A stretch of 64,000 nucleotides of DNA, taken from contig KV748215.1 of the NCBI GenBank assembly GCA_001692895.1, positions 1,161,720 through 1,225,719 of the forward strand. The letters are read 5' to 3'. The notes under the pieces were generated by a model. It searched no databases, had not been told where the DNA came from, and was given only the letters and a program-made list of their open reading frames with translations. Below, in pieces: positions 12,074 through 24,506 of the stretch. This DNA is from Cenococcum geophilum 1.58. Taxonomy: Eukaryota > Ascomycota > Dothideomycetes > Gloniales > Gloniaceae. The translations under genes and the position numbers were made by a program. Numbering within the stretch: the first letter of the stretch is position 1; each line of letters opens with the position of its first letter.

Positions 12074-13186
12074 ATGGCCACTGCCAATCAGCTTCCACCT
12101 TTTGCTCTTCCTAATACGCTCAACCTTCCGCAGCCCAATTTTGACCTCATTGAGCAAGGAGCCAAAGAGTTGGGAAAAATTCGTAACCTTCCCGCCTTTG
12201 CTCAGGGCCAGGCTATTCTGGACGCTATCAACCAGGTTGGTGCACATGTCGATACAAAGGTCACTCAATCACAACCATGTCACTCAATAGATCAACCAGC
12301 TGACAGCTTAATGCACAGTTCAACCAGCTTAGTGCAGATGCCGATACAAAGGTCACTCAATTGCAACCGTGTCATTCAATCACAACCATGTCACTCAATC
12401 ACAACCATGTTACTCAATCACAACCATGTCACTCAATAGATCAACCAGCTGACAGCTTAATGCACAGTTCAACCAGCTCGATGCACGTATCACTCAGCTC
12501 GATACACAGTTCACTCAGCTCAATACACAGGTCACTCAGAATCACAACAGTGTCACTCAACAGATCAACCAGCTAACAGCTTAATGCACAGTTCAACCAG
12601 CTCGATGCACGTATCACTCAGCTCGATACACAGTTCACTCAGCTCAATACACAGGTCACTCAGAATCACAACAGTGTCACTCAACAGATCAACCAGCTAA
12701 CAGCTTAGTGCACAGATGAACCAGCTCAATACACGTGTCGCTCAGCTCGATACACGTGTCACTCAGAATCACAACATTGCCACCCAGAATCACAACAATG
12801 TCACTCAACAGATCACCCAGCTGAATCAAGACATGACACAAGGCTTTGCAGACCTCCGAGTCGTCCTGGCCGCTACGTAAGTGAATATTATTTAGCTGTC
12901 TCGCCTATCTACTAACTGGTTTCAACTATATAGTGAGCATAATACTGTTGCACGCGTTGCAAACTCTCATGTTAATAGACCCAATGTCCCCCTTATGGCA
13001 TTACACGATCTTGCAACGGGCGCTCCGATTCCCGGATTCCCTGGCACCATCGCACAAATTACGGCCATGCAAGGTGCTGACGTGAACAATGTGCTTATGG
13101 CACTAAACCTCCCAGTGAATGGAACCGTCCCGGAGAGGCGTCAACGCCTAAGACTGCATATTGGGTTGCTGGCCGAGACTGCGTGA
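12074..13186 (+). pseudogene. Coiled-coil gene with out-of-frame tandem repeats
   Basis: An ATG at 12074 opens a frame reading ANQLPPFALPNTLNLPQPNF and so on. From about 12260 the sequence becomes tandem repeats encoding coiled-coil heptads of the type QLDTQFTQLNTQVTQ, then the same frame is regained (QMNQLNTRVAQLDTRV, then DLRVVLAAT). A good intron (12877-12933, GTAAGT, branch CTAAC, acceptor TATAG) leads to a C-terminal exon 12934-13186 with GAPIPGFPGTIAQITAMQG and RRQRLRLHIGLL, a tail I have seen in fungal coiled-coil hypothetical proteins. The repeats are a 19-bp unit (three copies, about 12364-12434) and a 124-bp unit starting at 12453, 12577 and 12701. Neither length is a multiple of three, so the interior has stops in every frame. 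Either the gene is dead or splicing removes the repeats; I favour a broken gene. Confidence 0.6.
12453..12830 (+). repeat. 124-bp tandem repeat, two full units plus a diverged third
   Basis: Units begin with CAGCTTAATGCACAG at 12453 and 12577, and a variant (CAGCTTAGTGCACAG) at 12701. The first two are nearly identical over 124 bp. The third diverges after about 30 bp but keeps the CTCGATACACG and TCACTCAGAATCACAACA sub-motifs. Each unit shifts the frame by +1, so three shifts restore it. Confidence 0.85.
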
Positions 13187-13329
13187 TGCGGGGCCTATAG
13201 CGACAAGGTCAAAGTAGTACTTGCGGATATGTCGGCTTGAATGGATGAGAGGTACTAGGGTTGATGGCTTGTACGATGGATTGCTACGGATTGCTACGAA
13301 GGACAAAGCCCCACTCTTCTAAACATAGG

Positions 13330-13690
13330 CTTGCTGTAATATAGTTAAAGACAGAAATCAATACCCTCCATTCACACCTCGTACGGCAAGTGGATACTCA
13401 CGGCACAGCGATTTAAAACCTGCTAATATATTTATCCGCGATGGAGTATTTAAGATTGCCGATTTTGGAAGCTGCTTCTATAACGGGACCAAATTTCGTG
13501 GCCGTCTGGTAGCAAGAGCGCCGACCAAGTTGCTGATCTTATCAAGGCATGTTTGATCATCGATCCTTACCAGCGGCCAACAGCTCGCGTTGTAGCAGAT
13601 CGTCTCAACGAAATTGACAGGTCATTCGAAGTTGTCGAGGAATTTGACGTACGAGTCTTGGCATCACAGGGATACGAATGAAATTGCGGA
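13330..13690 (+). pseudogene. Protein kinase relic with the middle of the catalytic domain deleted
   Basis: At 13404-13506 one frame reads HSDLKPANIFIRDG then FKIADFGSCF, which are the catalytic loop and DFG segment of a eukaryotic protein kinase (with HSD in place of HRD). Directly afterwards, in another frame near 13550-13620, comes ACLIIDPYQRPTARVVADRL, the subdomain XI signature. The activation segment, APE and subdomains IX-X between them are missing, no start is visible, and stops break the frames. This is a decayed remnant. Confidence 0.75.
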
Positions 13691-14514
13691 GATCAAGGCA
13701 GACACGTTGCTTGCGGAGAAAAATTTTAACAAGAAGATGAGAATCTTATGGCTTATTGCAGGCCATTGATCCCTTGCGCACAAGAGTTTAGCGCTATCTG
13801 CCTATACCTCTCTTGTAGCGCCTTAACTACCCTAAAGCATCAATCAATCTACTTGCATTCATCACTTACGATTAGCTCTACATGCAGGCCTCTAGTTAAT
13901 CCTAGCGGAGCCGTTTACACTCTAAGAACGAAGTCATCCACAGGCATACGTGAAGCAGGAATATTTCACATTTAGGAAAAGTTCACCAATCGAACTCGGT
14001 TAGTAAAATTTCTTTTTCTCAGTATTTATATGGAGCAAATTGACCCTAAACATTGCGCTAGCCAGCATCAAGACCAAGCTTTCGATATTCCGGCGGGTGC
14101 TCTTGAGCACCCGGGAAACTTAGTTTGCAGATTATCAACACGTACGGCAATGGATCCCATTAGTTTAGCAATACATCATACAAAAAACACTGCCTCTAAT
14201 TTGCACATGAAGTGAAACTTGTATTTACTATGCTGATTGAAAGCTCGATCTACAAATTCCGACTATCTGGTCCCTTCAGCACACGCAAGGAGAGAGAAGA
14301 AAATGGCGTAGAAACAAGACAAGCACCAGAAGTAAAGATAAAGAAAAGGAAGGGGAAACAGACGACGACGCCAGTGGGTAGTAAGCAAATCAGGCAACTC
14401 AGCAACTCATAAAGTGCAGCAAAACGCCATAGTTCGCTAGGTAGTACATGGGAGGTGTTGTGTCACGGTCATATCGTAGTAAGCTTCGTGAAATTCTATC
14501 AGCTTTTTTTCCAT
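13691..14514. other. Intergenic region with a small hairpin
   Basis: No gene seen. A 9-bp perfect inverted repeat (CGGGTGCTC, loop TT, GAGCACCCG) lies at 14094-14113. The stretch also covers the 3' flank of glt1. Confidence 0.4.
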
Positions 14515-17500
14515 TCAAGCCGCAGCCGCAATGAGCTCCTTTGGGGCTCTGTCGACTTTGGTGAGGAGCTCGTATGGCGGACGCTTGACGATACCGCCGG
14601 TGACGGGTAGCTGGGTGCCGACGCCGGTGAGGTAGGAATCGACATCGCGAGCTGATTGACGACCTTCATTGATGCCCCTAGTGAAGACTTGTTAGCAATA
14701 AATGTGATGGGATGATGGCTTTGTGATAACTTACCAAACAATTAGAGATTGCCCGCGACGACAATCGCCAGCAGCGAAAACGCCAGCAATGTTCGTGTTA
14801 TACTTGCCAGGGGGTGTTTTGATGTTCTTGCGAGCGTCCTTCTCGATGATTCCGCCCAAGACGCGCTCCTCAGGTCCCAAGAAACCCATGGACAAGAGCA
14901 CAATATCGGCAGGGAAGAACTGTTCACTCCCTTCCACCTGCTTCATATCCCATCCTCCGGTAGCACTCCTAGTCCACTCCACACGGATGGTGTTGATTCC
15001 CTTAACATTACCAGCACCATCGTCCACAAAATCTTTAGACATAACACAGTACTCCCGCGGATCCTTACCCATATGGGTCTTAACTTCAGAGTGGCCGTAA
15101 TCAACACGATAGATACGGGGCCATTGGGGCCATGGATTATCGCGAGGTCGCTCAGGCGGAGGTTGAGGAAGTAGTTCGAAGTTTGTGATAGATTTTGCTC
15201 CATGGCGGACGGATGTTCCGATACAGTCGTTACCAGTATCACCTCCACCGATAACAATAATGTGCTTATCTTTAGCCGAAATGTATGCGCCATCGGAGAG
15301 GTTTGAATCGAGTAAGGACTTCGTATTCTTGTGGAGAAATTGCATGGCAAAGTGGATGCCGTTGAGGTTGCGGTTTTGGATGGGGAGATCACGAGCCACA
15401 GTTGCGCCGGTAGCAATAACAACAGCGTCGTTTTCGCCTCGCAGAGACTCCAGGCTAGGCATATCTGGTTCACCCACAGCAACACCCGTTGCGAACTTGA
15501 TTCCCTCTCCAGCCATAAAATCCACACGGCGCTGCACCACCTTCTTGTCCAACTTCATGTTTGGAATTCCGTACATGAGCAGACCACCAATGCGGTCAGC
15601 GCGCTCATAGACAGTGACATTATGGCCTGCCTTGTTAAGTTGGTCCGCCGCTGCAAGACCTGCTGGACCAGAACCGATAACTGCGACCTTCTTACCGCTG
15701 CGATACTTGGGAGGAGAAGGAACCATCCAACCCATTTCAAAGCCACGGTCGATAATCGCGCACTCAATCGATTTAATACCAACAGGATCTTCATTGATTC
15801 CAAGCACACAGGCACCCTCGCAAGGAGCTGGGCAGACACGGCCGGTGAACTCGGGGAAGTTGTTGGTCATCAGTAATCGGTTAAGGGCATCTCTCCATTG
15901 ATTCTGGAAGACTAATTCATTCCATTTGGGAATGATGTTGCTAATTGGGCAGCCAGTGTCAGATTGGCAGAAGGGGACACCACAGTCCATGCAACGAGCG
16001 GTCTGGTACTTGAGCTCATCCTCGTTCAGGCGGGTTGACAGTTCCTGCCAATCACGAGTTCGAGTCTTGGGGTTGCGATATTTCTCGGAGCGTCGCTGGT
16101 ACTTCATAAAGCCACGAGTCTTATCCAACACCAATGCTGACCGCTTCTTCTCCGCCTTGGCATCTCCCACGCTCTCCTCGATATCCAAAAGATCGCTCTT
16201 CTTCTTTTCCTTTGTTTCGTGTCCGTGTTGAGCCTTCTTAGATTCTTCATGAGCTTGTCGTACGGGATTGCCAGGGAGGATTGGGAGAGGATATTCCTTC
16301 TTCTTGGCTTCCTCTGCCTTAGCAGCATCTTCAAGCAATACACGCTTGTAGTCAGTAGGCATAACCTTGACGAAGCGGGGAAGCGCCCTGTTGAAGTCTA
16401 GGAGAATGCGAGCGGCAAGCTCAGATCCAGTATAATGGTGGTGATCCTCGATGAGACCTCGGACGAATGCAATCTCCGTTGGATCCTCGATTCCAGACAA
16501 CTCGACCATCTCCTGGTTGACTTTACCTTCGAAATCATGGTGCATGTCGAGGACGTAGGCAATACCACCAGACATACCAGCAGCAAAGTTACGGCCAGTT
16601 GAGCCAAGCACAAGCACGCGACCACCAGTCATGTACTCACAGCCATGGTCACCCACACCCTCAACAACAGCGGTGACACCAGAGTTCCGAACGGCAAAAC
16701 GTTCTGCAGCTACACCGCGGAAAAAGCAAGTGCCGCTCGTTGCACCGTAGAGACAGACGTTACCGATGAGGATGTTCTCTTCGGCTTTGAAGACTGCTGA
16801 ACGAGGAGGGTAGATGATAAGGCGGCCACCTGAGAGGCCCTTGCCAACATAGTCGTTAGTGTCACCCTCAAGCTCAAGAGTAACTCCAGGAGCCAAATAT
16901 GCACCGAAGGATTGACCTGCAGATCCGCGGATGTTGGTGTGAATGGTATCTTGAGGTAAGCCGGCTTCGCCAAATCGCCGGCTGATTTGGTAAGAGAGAG
17001 TTGCGCCAAGAGCGCGATCAGTGTTGACAATGTCACATTCAATCCGTGTGGGCATGCCCTTCTCAAGGGCTAATTCAGATTCTGCGATAAGCTTGTTGTC
17101 AAGTCGCACATGAAGTCTGTGGTCCTGCTTCCGCACGTTGTAAGTCGCCACGCCTGGTCGGAGGGTGTGAGCAGGGGTCAAGATGAGGGATAAGTCGATG
17201 TTCTCAGTCTTTGCAGTTCGGAGGTCATCGCGTACGCGGAGAACCTCGCAACGACCAACCATCTCATTAACAGTTCGGAAACCAAGCTTGGCCATGATGG
17301 CCCTCAGCTCGTTGGCTACGTAGTAAAAGAAATTGATCGCATGCTCAGGAGTGCCAGTAAACTTCTTCCGCAGTTCGGGATCTTGGGTAGCAATACCAAC
17401 AGGGCATGTGTTAACTGTGTTGAGACTAATGTCAGTGGTTGATATCAAAGTCAGAGAACTGGATTGAGCTTACGATGGCACTTCCTCATCATGATACATC

Positions 17501-20500
17501 CCATAGCAATCAGTGGTGTAGTAGCAAAGCCCCATTCTTCGGCACCAAGCAAGCAAGCAATGGCGACATCGCGTCCAGTGCGGATTTGGCCATCGGTTTG
17601 AACGATGACACGTCCACGCAAATCATTGAGGACCAGAGTCTGGTGAGTCTCAGCGAGACCGAGTTCCCATGGAAGACCGGCATACTTGATACCAGTCCAT
17701 CGAGAAGCACCAGTTCCACCATCGTGGCCAGAAATGAGGATGTGGTCAGCCTTGGCCTTTGCCACACCTGAGGCGACAATGCCAACACCAGTTTCAGAAA
17801 CAAGCTTGACTGACACTCGAGCGCGTGGGTTTGAGCACTTCAAGTCGTAGATCAGCTGCTTCAGATCTTCAATGGAGTAAATGTCGTGATGAGGTGGTGG
17901 AGAGATCAGACCGACACCAGGTGTTGAGTGTCGAGTCTTAGCGATGGGCCCTGAAACTTTGTGACCCGGAAGTTCACCACCCTCGCCAGGCTTAGCACCT
18001 TGAGCCATCTTGATTTGGAGCTCATCAGCATCAGCCAGGTAGTTGCTGGTGACACCAAAACGTCCAGAGGCGACCTGCTTGATTGCTGACCGCATGGTAT
18101 CGCCGTTCTCTAGCCGTAGGCTTCTCTCGGGATCCTCGCCACCTTCGCCGGTGTTTGACTTGCCTCCAAGTCTGTTCATGGCCACAGCCAAAGTTGAGTG
18201 GGATTCCATGGAAATGGAACCGTAAGACATGGCGCCAGTAACAAATCGCCGTACGATCTCCGTCCACGGCTCGACCTGGTCAATCGGAACAGGAGCTCTC
18301 TCATCGAAGTTAAAGTCGAGCAGGCCTCTGAGGGTGCAGTCCTTAATGCGCTCATACTCGGCAATGGAGTAAGCTTCGTACGATTTGTCGTTCTTTGTGC
18401 GGACTGCATCTTGGATATTTGCAATCGCTGTTGGGTCGTTGACGTGAGGTTCGCCCCCGTCTCGCCAGTGGTACTCGCCTGTTTCGACCAATCCCGGCAC
18501 TTCAACAATGCTACAAGACGGGTAGCCCTTTTCGTGCAAAGAGAATGCATCTTGGGCGATAAGTTCAAAGGTCATACCCTTGATGCGGCTAGCAGTGCCA
18601 GTGAAACATCGGTCCACGACTGAATCATCAACGCCAAGAGCCTCGAAGATCTGGGCGCCTTTGTAACTCTGAAGCGTGGAAATACCCATCTTGCTCATGA
18701 CCTTCAAGATCCCACCGTCACAGGAGTGTTTATAGTTGTCGATTAGCTGTTCTGGAGAGAGTTTCTTCCGAATGAGGCCCTCACGGTGCATCTTTAGAAT
18801 ACATTCGATAGCAAGGTATGGGCAGATTGCATCTGCACCATAGCCAACGAGGACACACATGTGATGCACCTCACGAGCTTCAGCAGTCTCAACAAGAAGG
18901 GCAGATTGAGATCGCCACCTGTTCCTAACAAGGTGGTGATGTACCATACCAGTGGCTAAGAGAGCTGAAACAGGGACGCGGTCTGCAGATGTTTCTCGGT
19001 CGGAGAGAACCAAAATATTATCACCATTAGTGATGCTCTCGGTTGCAGCATCGCAGATACGATCAAGAGCATCCATGTAACCTTGGACGCCCTCCTTCTT
19101 GGGGAATGTGATGTCAATAACTTTTACAGACCAGTTCGGGTAGAGCACACTAATATTCATAAGTGCCTTAAATTCCTCGATAGACAGAACCGGTGATGGT
19201 AGCAACAAACGGTGACACTGACTCTCGTCCATCTCTAAAAGATTACCTTGGGGACCGACGTAAGCCTCAAGAGACATGACGATGGCCTCTCGAATGGGGT
19301 CAATTGGTGGGTTTGTGACCTGTGCGAATAGTTGCCGGAAGTACTCATAGAGAAGACGTGGTTGAGTAGCGAGACATGCAAGGGGTGCATCGTTACCCAT
19401 AGACCCTAGAGCTTCCTTCGAGTCTGCAGCCATGGGACCAAGAATCAGGCTGACTTGTTCTAGTGAGTATCCGAAAGCTCTCAGTCGAGGATCTTCCTGA
19501 AGTCGAGTCTCGGTCGGTGTGTGTGAAAGCTCGGTTCCCTTTTCTGCTAGCTGGCTGTAGATGGCTGGCAGGGTCAAAAGCTGCTTCTCGATCCATGTTC
19601 GGAAGTCGTGCCGGTTTGCGACAGTGTGCTTCAGTTCGTTATCATCTACGATGCGGCCGACCAAAGTGTCAACAAGAAGCATTCTTCCTGGCTGCAGCCG
19701 GCCCTTCTGAACGATCCTCTCTGGCTCGATTGAAATAGTACCAACTTCGGAGGCGCAGACAATTCGGTCATCATCAGTGACATAATATCTGCATGGACGT
19801 AGGCCATTTCGATCTAGGTTCGCGCCGCAATATCGGCCGTCAGAGAAGATGAAGAGAGCTGGTCCGTCCCAAGGCTCCATCATGCATCCGGCCCACTCGT
19901 AAAAAGCTTGCTTGGCGGGATCCATAGATCGGTTACCTTGCCACGCTTCGGGAACCATAAGCATGACTGCTTCTGGCAGAGAAAGCACCCCATTAATGAC
20001 GAGTAGTTCAAGCACATTGTCCAACGCAGCGGAGTCAGAGCCTCCATCTTCGATGATGGGGTACAGCAGATCGAGATCGTCGCCGAACAACTTGGATTTC
20101 ATGACTCCTTCGCGGGCTCTCATCCAATTCTTATTGCCTCGTAGGGTGTTTATCTCACCGTTGTGAGCGGCCCATCGCAGTGGTTGTGCACGGTCCCAGC
20201 TGGGGAAGGTGTTGGTGGAGAATCGCGAATGGACAAGGGCAAAGTGGCCTTCGTAATCAACAGACACCAAGTCATGGTAATATTCATAGACTTGTACCGG
20301 TGCCAGCTGTCCCTTGTAGACAATGTTCTTATTACTCAAGGAGCAAAGATAGAACCAATTGTGCAAACCAATGACATGAGTTGCTCTCTTCCGCAGCACA
20401 TAAAGCTGTCGCTCAAAATGCGCCTCGTCACACAGCTGAGCAAAATCTTCCTTCGGTTCCTTGCCATCACCATATGCAGACTTGAGAACAACAAATGGTT

Positions 20501-21170
20501 GCAAGATTATCGGTTCCCGGGACAGAGCCGCAGGACCTAGAAGAGTAGAATCCTTTGGTACCTCCCGCCACCCGAGCACCCTCAAGTCAAGTGAATCGGC
20601 AACCTCCTCAAAGGTGGCTATTGTATCCTTCAAAGTTTCCGTATCTGGCTTGAAGAAAAGGTTGCCGGCAGCATACTGGCCTTGTGGTGGGAGTTTGATG
20701 CCCTGCTCTCGCTCGAAGTTCTTTAGAAAAAATTTGTGAGGAATCGATGTCATTACACCAGCACCGTCGCCGTCTCTCGCATCAGAGCCCACGGCACCCC
20801 GATGGGTCATATTACAAAGGAGACTCCTAGCTGCGCAGCTTGTCAGTACATTGGTCTGAGGCAGCATAAACGCTCTTACCATCGCTAATAATTTTATGGC
20901 TCGCATTTCCCTTAATATGGCTACGAACTATTAGCTTTTGTACGTTAAAGAGGCCGTGATAACTGCGGTTGTGACTCACGCTGCAAAGCCAACACCGCAA
21001 GCATCCTTCTCAAGCTCGGGATCATATAGACCCTGCTTAAGCGGTAACACACCAGCCCATGATTTATTCTCCGGGGTGTCCTGGTATGGAAAAACGCTAT
21101 TAGTTTGCTCCTCCTCTATGATCTCGCCATCGTATTGTTTTGTATCCTCGGTGAACGAGACCCGACCCAT
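14515..21170 (-). CDS. glt1: Glutamate synthase (GOGAT), fungal single-chain form
   Basis: Five exons, 20980-21170, 20880-20920, 17474-20830, 14735-17414 and 14515-14677, give 2143 aa, the usual length for fungal GOGAT. It makes two glutamates from glutamine and 2-oxoglutarate with NAD(P)H, completing ammonium assimilation with glutamine synthetase. Residues 1-57 are a propeptide; the mature Ntn amidotransferase nucleophile is Cys58 in EKDACGVGF. The [3Fe-4S] motif [13 protein letters not shown] (about 1188-1202) spans the exon 3-4 splice. Then come the GXGXG region and the beta-subunit-like part with two Cys clusters ([27 protein letters not shown]), the FAD site [14 protein letters not shown] (about 1777) and the NAD(P)H site [11 protein letters not shown] (about 1911). 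Every key residue I looked for is present and the gene appears intact. Fungal enzymes are usually NADH-dependent; the sequence alone does not settle that. Confidence 0.97.
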
Positions 21171-24045
21171 GCTTTCGGCGACAGGCCGAAGGTCTCAAAA
21201 AGCTTGAGAAGTTGTGTGGGGATGCGTTGAGATGTGTGAAAGTGGGGAGTTGATCGTTTTAAAAAAGTTCTTGGGCTTGGTAGTTGTTGCTGAGGTGCCT
21301 AGTGACTCAGTTAGATGGAGCAGCAAAGTGGGCTTGTAGCGTTACACCACAGAGCATATTTCGTGGAGTCATGAAGGGAGGAAAGTTCGGTAGATTTGGA
21401 GGTCAAAAACAACGACAGGATGAGTGCGATAGCACGGTGGAGGGAGAATTGTGGCGAGGCCCCTAGACGCAATGGAGCACGACGTAGCCCGTGGCGAAGC
21501 TGCAGTCCCCGGATCGTCAAGATGATGCCAATGACGACTGCCAGGATTCGTCTGCGCTGATAGCTCCTACAAAATGCACAAAATACTGTTGATAAGAGCT
21601 TTGGCGAATGGGAGGACGCGGGGTTTGGGTTTTCGAGAAGAATGGCGCTCGGTAAACCTTCGCGAATCGAGCTTAAAGGACCTCGGGGCTTTGGTGGTGG
21701 GTACAAGGGCTTGGGCGAGGGGAAGATGAGGAGCCAGCGCCTACTTACGAGCTGCTATTGTATAGGGCCGTTGACTTAACGTCGACGAGCTGCTGCTCGC
21801 GCAACGACTACCAGGCTGTGAGGGGGATACGAGAACAGGAGGAGTGGAGGGGATGGACGGATTATTGAGCCTTATGAATGGGAGGACGAAGGTGGGGAAA
21901 TTCACAACGCTAAGGAACATATTATTACAACTTTTCTGCCAATTAATCTAGGCCGGTTTCAAATGGCTGCCGTGCTGTCTCCAGGAGCATCGGCCCTGCT
22001 CGCCTCCCGGCTCTCCAGTTCGCAGCTAGCAGCTTGATTCTATCCGCTGCATCACAGTGGCCGGAGGAATATGCATCACTTTTGTTTTCTCGCCCCTCAG
22101 GGTGGAAACAATGAAATCATCCTCGGAGAGGCAACTGCACACGTATACGCACTCCTGCTCCCCATCCGAGGAGCGAAGCATTCACAGGCAGCTCCCACAT
22201 CTTGGCGAGCTCCGTCTCTAAATATGATTGCCCTGCAGATCTGTCGTGCGTTTTGAAATTTTTGCCCCATTACCCCACGGTTTCTGCCATCTGCCCATTA
22301 CCGGAAGCAGTCTTAAGTCGGCCGCTGTGCGCTAGGCGGTGGGTGCAGCGTTGAAGCCGCCAGCAAATCATTTTTGCCCGCAGGTGCCTTGACCCCCTCT
22401 TATGACCAGGTAGTGCAGGATGCATGTGGCTTTCCCGTCGCTCCAAGGTTCGAGGCCAGATTGCCGCAATGAAGCCCGCGCCCGCTTCGAGGCCGCATTT
22501 CAGCAGCAGCAATTGGTTCGGTTTGCTGCGACTACGTTGCCGGTCCTTCTTTGTCGTAATTTTAGGTGGTCATCTGTCCGGGCAAGTCTTATCGTGCCCC
22601 CAAAAACATCACGAATTTGGAAATAAAAGTCGATGTTGGAGATCTTAAAAAGACCCCGCTCCAGCAACCCGTCAAACAATAGCCTGCATCCCGAACACAT
22701 GNTTCTCACGGACAAGGCGCCCTCGCACTCGCTGAACACTCGGCGAACGGACTACTCCGGTCTCACGATGAACAGCGCGACTCCTGCCACGAACGCAGGA
22801 GCCGTCTGGAGAACACGGAGCCTACGTCTAGTTGCGGATGGAGTCGCGGGAGACTGTGAGATTCTATGAGTCACGGGAACAGAATTTCTCTTACGCTCCC
22901 GCCGATGTCGCATCGGTGTTATTATGGGGCTACCAAGTCCTCTCAGACGATGACATGACCAACGTTGAAGATCAACAGAAACTAACATCAGGGTCTGAGC
23001 CTCACCGCCTGGAATCGAGGCCACCAGCTCTTACTGGTGCACTATTCCTGACATTGAGACTATCCTGAAGGAGCGGCTTGGAGGCGAGAGTGGGAGAAGC
23101 TGAATCATTCCGACGTGGGACTTCTCCGGTCAACAACAGCCATGCTGCATACTCGAGGCCATGTCCTCGAGGCTGAGGAATCTCAATTCTTGGAGCGGTC
23201 TTGTAAGCCTGAGTAATTTCATGACGTTAATTGGGGGGATAGTTGCCAGAATTGCCATCATGGCACCTTGTGTAGGTTTAAGCTCTTGGCTAGCGTAGAT
23301 CGTAAAGCACGGGAAGACGGCTGTCAGGGCGAGTGCAGACTGGCGAGGCTGATTCTCTTACTCTCATGACATCTAGTGTTGAAGGTAGGAACTCCACAGT
23401 GATGTTTCTTGAGATATTGGCTGCGGTTCAACAGTGCTGTCTAATCATTGGCTGCCATTCAAAAAACCTTGTGCATCTATCAGCATTTCAGGGTTCACCT
23501 CGATCGGTGCGTTAATACAGAATGTTCTAGATTGGGCAGTGCGAGGTACACGGCCTTCTATAGCGAATCGTATAACCTATCGATTTAGGAAGGCGACTTT
23601 AAGAGGGATTAGTATTAAAACGGAAGTCATTCGCGTTTGGCAAGGCTGGCTCAATCTCCAAACTTATTTGCCAGTCCTCTGACTACATTATCAACACAAA
23701 GAAACTTCACAATGTACGGGTGATATGCAGTTATGCTATTGTTATGCAACTGAGAGATCTACATGGCAAGACAAAAGCACACCATGGTCCCTTTTTTCGT
23801 CCACTATCAAGCTCCAATTTCACGCGCCAAGACTCCATGGTTGATGAGATGCTTCATGGACCGAGCCCCAACCGACATTTTCGACATCAAAGCTTTAGAA
23901 CAAGTATGCGTGCGCATCAAATTGCTTGCGTGACATGTCTAGCAGTCCAATCAGTGAACAACTTGGAGTTATTGAATTTCGTCGACGTGGTGGTATGGCC
24001 AAGCCGGGTCTCGGATGAGGACAGAAGCTCACCTCAAGCACAACT
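21171..24045. other. Long non-coding interval, with glt1 promoter at its left end
   Basis: I found no convincing gene in almost 2.9 kb; open frames here are short, overlapping and lack recognisable motifs. The glt1 promoter must lie just right of 21170. There is one ambiguous base at 22702. The stretch 22430-23250 is GC-richer and might hold a decayed gene, but I cannot name one. Confidence 0.4.
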
Positions 24046-24506
24046 CTACTCCTGCATGGCATCATCCGGATCTTGGAAATCATCATCTTCTTCTTCCTCA
24101 TCATCGTCTTCCAACTCCTGAGCGGCTTTTTTGAAGTCGATGTTCTTTCCGCGTGTGCGGCGTCCATCTTGAATGATGTTGTCGGTATTGATTTCTTCCA
24201 TTGTATCCTCGTCTTCAACCTCAACTACCGCACCAATTAGAATAACATTCCCATGTTGAAAGATCTAATAGAGCATTCGCACCTTCGCCCTGAAGTTGAG
24301 ATGGAAACGTCAGCTGAAGAACGCCTTGGCATTGCAGCAATGCAGGAGCCCAGACTTACATGATCCTCTACACCAGATTCTTCCTCAGAGGAATCGCCAT
24401 CCTCCTCCATAGCAACTTCCGCTGCCTTGCCCTTGCCCTTGTCGGGAATAACAGGATCGTCCATGGGATGGTCCTCCATATTCTGATCAGTAGATTGATT
24501 GCTCAT
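24046..24506 (-). CDS. chz1: Chz1-type histone H2A.Z-H2B chaperone
   Basis: Chz1 is a small acidic nuclear chaperone that delivers H2A.Z-H2B to the SWR1 remodeller. Exon 1 is 24360-24506 (49 codons, MSNQSTDQNMEDH onward, with an acidic EEDGDSSEEESGVED tract), ending at donor GTAAGT. The last exon is 24046-24224 and carries the CHZ signature: EEINTDNIIQDGRRTRGKNIDFKKA, followed by an acidic tail ending DDDFQDPDDAMQE. Exon 1 ends in phase 0 while the last exon needs one extra base. A 7-nt microexon near 24288-24294 (ggcgaag, between a CAG acceptor and a GTGCGA donor) would repair this, but I cannot prove it. Family confidence is high; the middle splice is uncertain. Confidence 0.8.

Noticed and set aside
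12364..12830. Repeat block considered as a CRISPR-like array
   Set aside because: Units are head to tail without spacers, lie within a eukaryotic coiled-coil gene and vary in frame. They are minisatellites.
14094..14113. 9-bp hairpin considered as a bacterial-type terminator
   Set aside because: The genome is fungal, no T-run follows and the hairpin is isolated.
21311..21706. 131-codon minus-strand frame upstream of glt1
   Set aside because: No recognisable domain, and the position fits the glt1 promoter or 5' UTR.
22430..23070. Possible GC-rich gene around the ambiguous base at 22702
   Set aside because: Frames on both strands are short and contain no motif or plausible splice arrangement, so nothing could be supported.
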